Below the pieces are notes generated by a model. The model was not told the origin of the DNA and ran no database searches. It saw nothing but the letters and a program-made list of their open reading frames with translations. Position numbers and translations under genes: made by a program. Shown piece by piece: positions 5,332 to 8,612 of a stretch of 8,612 nucleotides of DNA. The stretch is from Deltaproteobacteria bacterium (GTDB lineage Bacteria > Desulfobacterota > Deferrimicrobia > Deferrimicrobiales > Deferrimicrobiaceae), in contig JANXPS010000135.1 of the NCBI GenBank assembly GCA_025357175.1, positions 1 through 8,612 of the forward strand. The letters run 5' to 3'. Every line of letters starts with the position of its first letter. Position 1 is the stretch's first letter.

Positions 5332-7113
5332 GTGGCTCACCGACCCTCGATCGCCGTCAAGTTCTTCCTGACCTATTTCGTGATCACCGCCGTAGCGCTC
5401 GCCTTCGCCGGCTCGGCCGGCTACTACCAGTTCCGCAAATACGCGCTCGACGAAACCGACCGGCAGCTGCTGCGCCAGGCCCGCGTCCTGTCCGAATCCG
5501 TTCGCCCGATGCTCGAAGCGGTCCCCGCCTTTCCGGAGCGCGTCGCCATCGAGGTCGACAGGCTTGGGAGAGGACTCGACCTTCGCATGACCGTGGTCAT
5601 GCCCGACGGCTCGGTGGTCGCCGATTCCTCCGTCGGGGCGGCGCGGGTCGGCGACATGGAGAACCACGCCGACCGGGAAGAGATCCAGGCGGCGCTCGCC
5701 GGACGCAACGGATTCGCCTCGAGGCGCAGCATCACCGAGAAGACCGACGAGCATTACGTGGCGGTCCCGATCCGGGACGCGAGGACGATCGTCGGGGTCG
5801 CAAGGGTCTCGCTTCGAATCGCCGGCATGGAACAGGGTCTCGCCCGGATCCGCAATTTCACGCTGGGGACGGGCGTCGCCGCATTCATCATGATGCTGGC
5901 CGGGACCGCGGTGCGCGCCCGGAAAATCACGGGCGCGATCAGCGCCATGCGTCAGGCGCTGGGCGAACTGGCGGGCGGCAATCTCAAGCGGCGCGTTTCC
6001 GTCGACACCGGCGACGAACTCGAGGAGATGGCCGACGGACTCAACGCGATGGCGGACCGCCTGGAACAGACAATCCTCCAGCTCGACGCCGGGAAGATGC
6101 GACTTTCGACGCTGCTCGAAAACCTGTCGGAAGGTGTGCTGGTCATAGCCCACGACCGGTCCGTGCGGATGATCAACCCGGAGGCCGTTTCCCTTCTCGG
6201 CATCACGGGCGGCAGCGGGGAGAGGCCGTACACCGACGTCATCCGGCACCCGGAACTGCTCGCGTTCATCGACTCTCTTCGCCGGGGCGCCCCGTCGCCG
6301 CCGTGCGACGTCGCGTTTCCGGCCCGGAACCGGAAGACGCGCATCATGCGTCTGGCCGGAACCGCCGTCCGCTTTCGCGAAGAGGAATCGCCGGACCTGT
6401 TGCTGACGCTCCGGGACATCACGGAGGAAAGACGCCTCGCGCAGGTCAAAAGCGAGTTCGTCTCGAACGCGTCGCACGAGCTTCGAACGCCGCTGACCAA
6501 CATCCGCGGCTACCTCGAAGGCATCCAGGACGCGATCGAGGAAGGCCAGCCGGTCGATCCGGCTTTCCTCGCGACCGCACATGCCAACGCGATCCGGATG
6601 GAGCAGCTCGTGTCCGACCTGCTCGACCTGTCGCGGGCGGAATCCGGGACCATACCGCTCCTGATCGAGGAAATGCCTCTCGACGCCTTTCTCGAACGGG
6701 TCGTCGAGCCGATGCGGCCGATGGCCGACCGTGCCGGAGCCGTCCTGGCCATAAAAGGAGACGGCGCACTGCTGCGGGCCGACCTGCAGAAGCTGACGGT
6801 GGCGCTGTCGAACCTGATCGAAAACGCCATCAAGTACGGCAAACCCGGTGGTACGGTCATGCTGAGCGGGAAGGCCACCGACGACGGATGGTCATTCGAA
6901 ATCGCCGACGACGGCCCCGGCATCCCGTCGGAACACCTTCCACGCATCTTCGAACGATTCTACCGGGTCGAAAAAGGACGGTCCCGCGACCAGGGCGGCA
7001 CCGGCCTCGGGCTTTCGATCGTCAAGCACCTCGTCGAATCGCACGGCGGATCGGTCGCGGTCGAAAGCATCCCGGGAGCAGGGACCCGCTTCACGGTACG
7101 CATTCCGGTGTAA
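5332..7113 (+). CDS. PhoR-like membrane sensor histidine kinase
   Basis: Inner-membrane sensor kinase of 593 residues, the likely partner of the preceding regulator. TM1 covers about 9-30, followed by an extracytoplasmic sensor region of about 140 residues. TM2 covers about 176-194, HAMP about 195-245 and a PAS-like domain about 250-360 (LLENLSEGVLVI to LRDITEERR). The dimerisation/phosphoacceptor helix carries H382 in SHELRTPLTNIRG. The ATPase domain has an N-box with N498 (NLIENAIKYG), G1 at DDGPGIP (526-532), the F-box ERF, and G2 GTGLGLSI (556-563). The GTG start follows the TAA of the regulator with no gap, and GAGAGG lies 7 bases upstream, so the two are translationally linked. The TM-sensor-TM-HAMP-PAS order is typical of PhoR, but also of other kinases. 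All catalytic boxes are intact. Genes for CheW and CheR follow 32 bases later. Confidence 0.93.
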   Translation: MAHRPSIAVKFFLTYFVITAVALAFAGSAGYYQFRKYALDETDRQLLRQARVLSESVRPMLEAVPAFPERVAIEVDRLGRGLDLRMTVVMPDGSVVADSSVGAARVGDMENHADREEIQAALAGRNGFASRRSITEKTDEHYVAVPIRDARTIVGVARVSLRIAGMEQGLARIRNFTLGTGVAAFIMMLAGTAVRARKITGAISAMRQALGELAGGNLKRRVSVDTGDELEEMADGLNAMADRLEQTILQLDAGKMRLSTLLENLSEGVLVIAHDRSVRMINPEAVSLLGITGGSGERPYTDVIRHPELLAFIDSLRRGAPSPPCDVAFPARNRKTRIMRLAGTAVRFREEESPDLLLTLRDITEERRLAQVKSEFVSNASHELRTPLTNIRGYLEGIQDAIEEGQPVDPAFLATAHANAIRMEQLVSDLLDLSRAESGTIPLLIEEMPLDAFLERVVEPMRPMADRAGAVLAIKGDGALLRADLQKLTVALSNLIENAIKYGKPGGTVMLSGKATDDGWSFEIADDGPGIPSEHLPRIFERFYRVEKGRSRDQGGTGLGLSIVKHLVESHGGSVAVESIPGAGTRFTVRIPV

Positions 7114-7145
7114 AGAAATTCCTGTTGCATGCCGATAGGCCTTAA

Positions 7146-7616
7146 ATGGAACCGTTTTTCCTTTTCTCCATCGAGGAACGTCACTTCGCGCTCAAGCTTG
7201 AGGGCGTCGAACGCGCATATCCGGCCGTAGCCGTCACCCCCTTGTCCGACGGCCCGGATCTGGTCCTGGGCATCATCAACCTTCACGGCAGGATCATTCC
7301 CGTCGTCGACCTCCGTCGGCGGCTCGGATACCCGAACCGGCCGGTCCGGCTCGACGATTCCCTGGTCATCGCCCACACCGCCCATGCCACCCATCGGCAC
7401 ATCGCCTTCTTCGCGGACAAGGTCGAGGGGATCGTCGAAGGGCAGGAGGGGGCGGTCATCGAAGCGGACGAAGTCGTCCCCGGACTCGAGTACGTGCAGG
7501 GCGTGATGCAGATCGGCGACAACCTGGTCCTGATCCACGATCTCGACCGCCTGCTCTCGATCGAAGAGCAGGAACAGCTCGTGCGGGCGCTCGACGGGGC
7601 GGCGGCCGATGCCTGA
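7146..7616 (+). CDS. cheW: CheW-domain chemotaxis coupling protein
   Basis: Soluble adaptor of 156 residues that links chemoreceptors to the CheA kinase. A single CheW domain fills it: FFLFSIEERHFAL (4-16), the core GIINLHGRIIPVVDL (42-56), then FFADKVEGIVEG (88-99) and GVMQIGDNLVLIHDLDRLL (119-137), as in the family. Odd points are an insert-like HTAHATHRH (77-85) with four histidines in nine residues, and His in place of the usual Arg in the NLRG turn. The ribosome site is weak (AGG near 7133), so it may depend on translation from upstream. It lies 32 bases after the histidine kinase with no terminator between, and its last 8 bases overlap cheR. This grouping suggests an alternative chemosensory pathway and not necessarily flagellar chemotaxis. 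Confidence 0.92.
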   Translation: MEPFFLFSIEERHFALKLEGVERAYPAVAVTPLSDGPDLVLGIINLHGRIIPVVDLRRRLGYPNRPVRLDDSLVIAHTAHATHRHIAFFADKVEGIVEGQEGAVIEADEVVPGLEYVQGVMQIGDNLVLIHDLDRLLSIEEQEQLVRALDGAAADA

Positions 7617-8612
7617 TCTGTCCAACGTGCTGCTCGAAGGGGTCAGCCGCGCCATCGAACGAAGATCCGGGCTCGCCTTCCCCCCCGAAAAGTGGCCCGA
7701 TCTCCGCAAGGGTCTCGCCGAAGCATCCGAACTGCTCGGTCTTGCCGGCGCGCGCGAACTGGCCGAACGGTTCCTCTCGCCCACCATCCCCGCCGACTGG
7801 ACCTCCGTGCTGCTCGACCGCCTGACGATCGGCGAAACCTATTTTTTTCGCGAACCGGATGCGCTCGAAGGGATCGAAAACGATATCCTCCCGGCGCTGG
7901 TGCGCAAGCGGCGTGAAGGTTCCCGGGCGCTCCGGATCTGGAGCGCGGGCTGTTCGACCGGCGAAGAACCCTACACCCTTTCGATGCTGCTCCTCCGCAC
8001 GATCCCCGACATCGGCCAATGGAACATCTCGTTGCTCGCGACCGACCTCAACACCGAATCGCTGGAGAAGGCCCGAAAAGGCGTTTACACCGCCTGGTCG
8101 TTCCGGGGAACGCCCGAGTGGGTCCGGGACGGCTTCTTCCGGAGATCCGGCGAACATGGGTGGTCGGTCGCGCCTTCGGTGCGTAAACTGGTCCGGTTCG
8201 ACCGGCTGAACCTGTGCACGGATACCTATCCCGCCGCCTGGAACGGAACCGCCGACCTCGACCTCATCTTCTGCCGGAACGTCCTGATGTATTTCGCACC
8301 CGACCGCATCGAAGCGGTCCTCAAGGGCTTCCACGCATCGCTTGTCCCGGGAGGGCATCTCGTCGTCAGCGCCAACGAACTGTCCATGGCGCCTTTCAGG
8401 GACTTCGAGCGGGTCGAGCGGGGTAAGGCGTTCTGCTTCCGCAAGCCGTCCACGCGGGGGGTGCGGCCGGCCATGCCGTCGCCTCCCCCGCAAACCGGCC
8501 GCCGCCGCACCGATCTCTCCCGGCCGGGTGACGACTCGCGGACTCCCCCCCCGCCCGGAACGCCCGCGCGTTCCCGGGCGTCCGCTCCGCCGGCAAGGCC
8601 CGCGACGCCCGC
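7609..8612 (+). CDS. cheR: CheR-type MCP methyltransferase, runs off right edge
   Basis: S-adenosylmethionine-dependent methyltransferase that methylates receptor glutamates. 334 residues are visible and the frame is still open at the window end. An N-terminal helical CheR domain (about 5-75) leads to TIGETYFFREP (73-83). The SAM site follows as IWSAGCSTGEEPY (110-122), then LLATDLNTESL (142-152), DLIFCRNVLMYF (218-229) and LVPGGHLVVS (245-254). From about 280 the sequence becomes a low-complexity Pro/Arg/Ser-rich linker (for example RTPPPPGTP, 311-319) of more than 50 residues. Such a linker commonly precedes a TPR domain in CheR proteins of Wsp- and Frz-type clusters; that domain would lie outside the window. 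ATG 7609 overlaps cheW by 8 bases. A run of eight C (8545-8552) lies in the linker and could cause slippage. Confidence 0.93.
   Translation, partial: MPDLSNVLLEGVSRAIERRSGLAFPPEKWPDLRKGLAEASELLGLAGARELAERFLSPTIPADWTSVLLDRLTIGETYFFREPDALEGIENDILPALVRKRREGSRALRIWSAGCSTGEEPYTLSMLLLRTIPDIGQWNISLLATDLNTESLEKARKGVYTAWSFRGTPEWVRDGFFRRSGEHGWSVAPSVRKLVRFDRLNLCTDTYPAAWNGTADLDLIFCRNVLMYFAPDRIEAVLKGFHASLVPGGHLVVSANELSMAPFRDFERVERGKAFCFRKPSTRGVRPAMPSPPPQTGRRRTDLSRPGDDSRTPPPPGTPARSRASAPPARPATP

Noticed and set aside
5149..6582. 477-aa minus-strand frame opposite the kinase
   Set aside because: No recognisable domain, shadow composition, and it is fully covered by an obvious gene.
5151..7145. 664-aa plus-strand frame overlapping the histidine kinase
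   Set aside because: Arg/Gly/Pro-rich composition typical of a GC-rich shadow frame; the kinase frame carries all the motifs.
7456..8493. 345-aa minus-strand frame opposite cheW and cheR
   Set aside because: It mirrors the CheR coding sequence and has no motif of its own.
1..8612. CRISPR array, tRNA, rRNA or intact insertion sequence
   Set aside because: No spaced direct repeats, tRNA-like fold with TTCRANY arm, rRNA segment or transposase frame was seen on either strand.

Overview
The window is GC-rich DNA (about two thirds G+C by eye) from a Gram-negative-type bacterium. The gene families present (Geobacter-like chemoreceptor, HpnI-type GT21 glycosyltransferase, PHP phosphoesterase, PhoB/PhoR-like pair, Wsp/Frz-like cheW-cheR) suggest a member of the Desulfobacterota (former Deltaproteobacteria) or a relative. 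This placement comes from remembered family resemblance, not from a search.

Layout. (1) 2-1462, plus strand: the 3' part of a methyl-accepting chemotaxis protein whose N-terminus lies outside the window. (2) 1463-1679: a non-coding gap between convergent genes. It can fold on the plus strand into several stems and ends in a short hairpin that resembles group II intron domain V. (3) 4506 down to 1680, minus strand: an operon-like block, read 5' to 3' as methylglyoxal synthase (mgsA), a beta-glucosidase (GH1) N-terminal fragment, a PHP phosphoesterase lacking its N-terminus, a GT21 ceramide-glucosyltransferase-like enzyme, and two tiny genes absent from ordinary long-ORF annotation. One tiny gene encodes a 60-aa protein and the other a 54-aa CxxC/CxxC zinc-ribbon-like protein. 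The GH1 and PHP pieces meet out of frame at about position 3869, so this is either a deletion-derived pseudogene pair or an assembly misjoin. (4) 4507-4641: a short AT-rich divergent intergenic region with a perfect TATAAT box facing right. (5) 4642-8612, plus strand: a PhoB-like response regulator (probable TTG start), a PhoR-like membrane histidine kinase that begins directly after it, then cheW and cheR. cheR overlaps cheW by 8 bases and runs off the right edge through a proline-rich linker.

How the genes may work together. The rightward block puts a classical two-component system immediately ahead of a CheW and a CheR methyltransferase. A CheR followed by a Pro-rich linker is the usual build of CheR-TPR fusions in alternative chemosensory clusters (Wsp, Frz), so a CheW/CheA/CheB set may continue to the right. 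The leftward block combines a glycolytic-bypass enzyme with damaged sugar and phosphoester hydrolases, a lipid glycosyltransferase and two unrecognised microproteins.

The observations most worth following up are the microprotein pair, the structured intergenic RNA candidate and the GH1-PHP junction.
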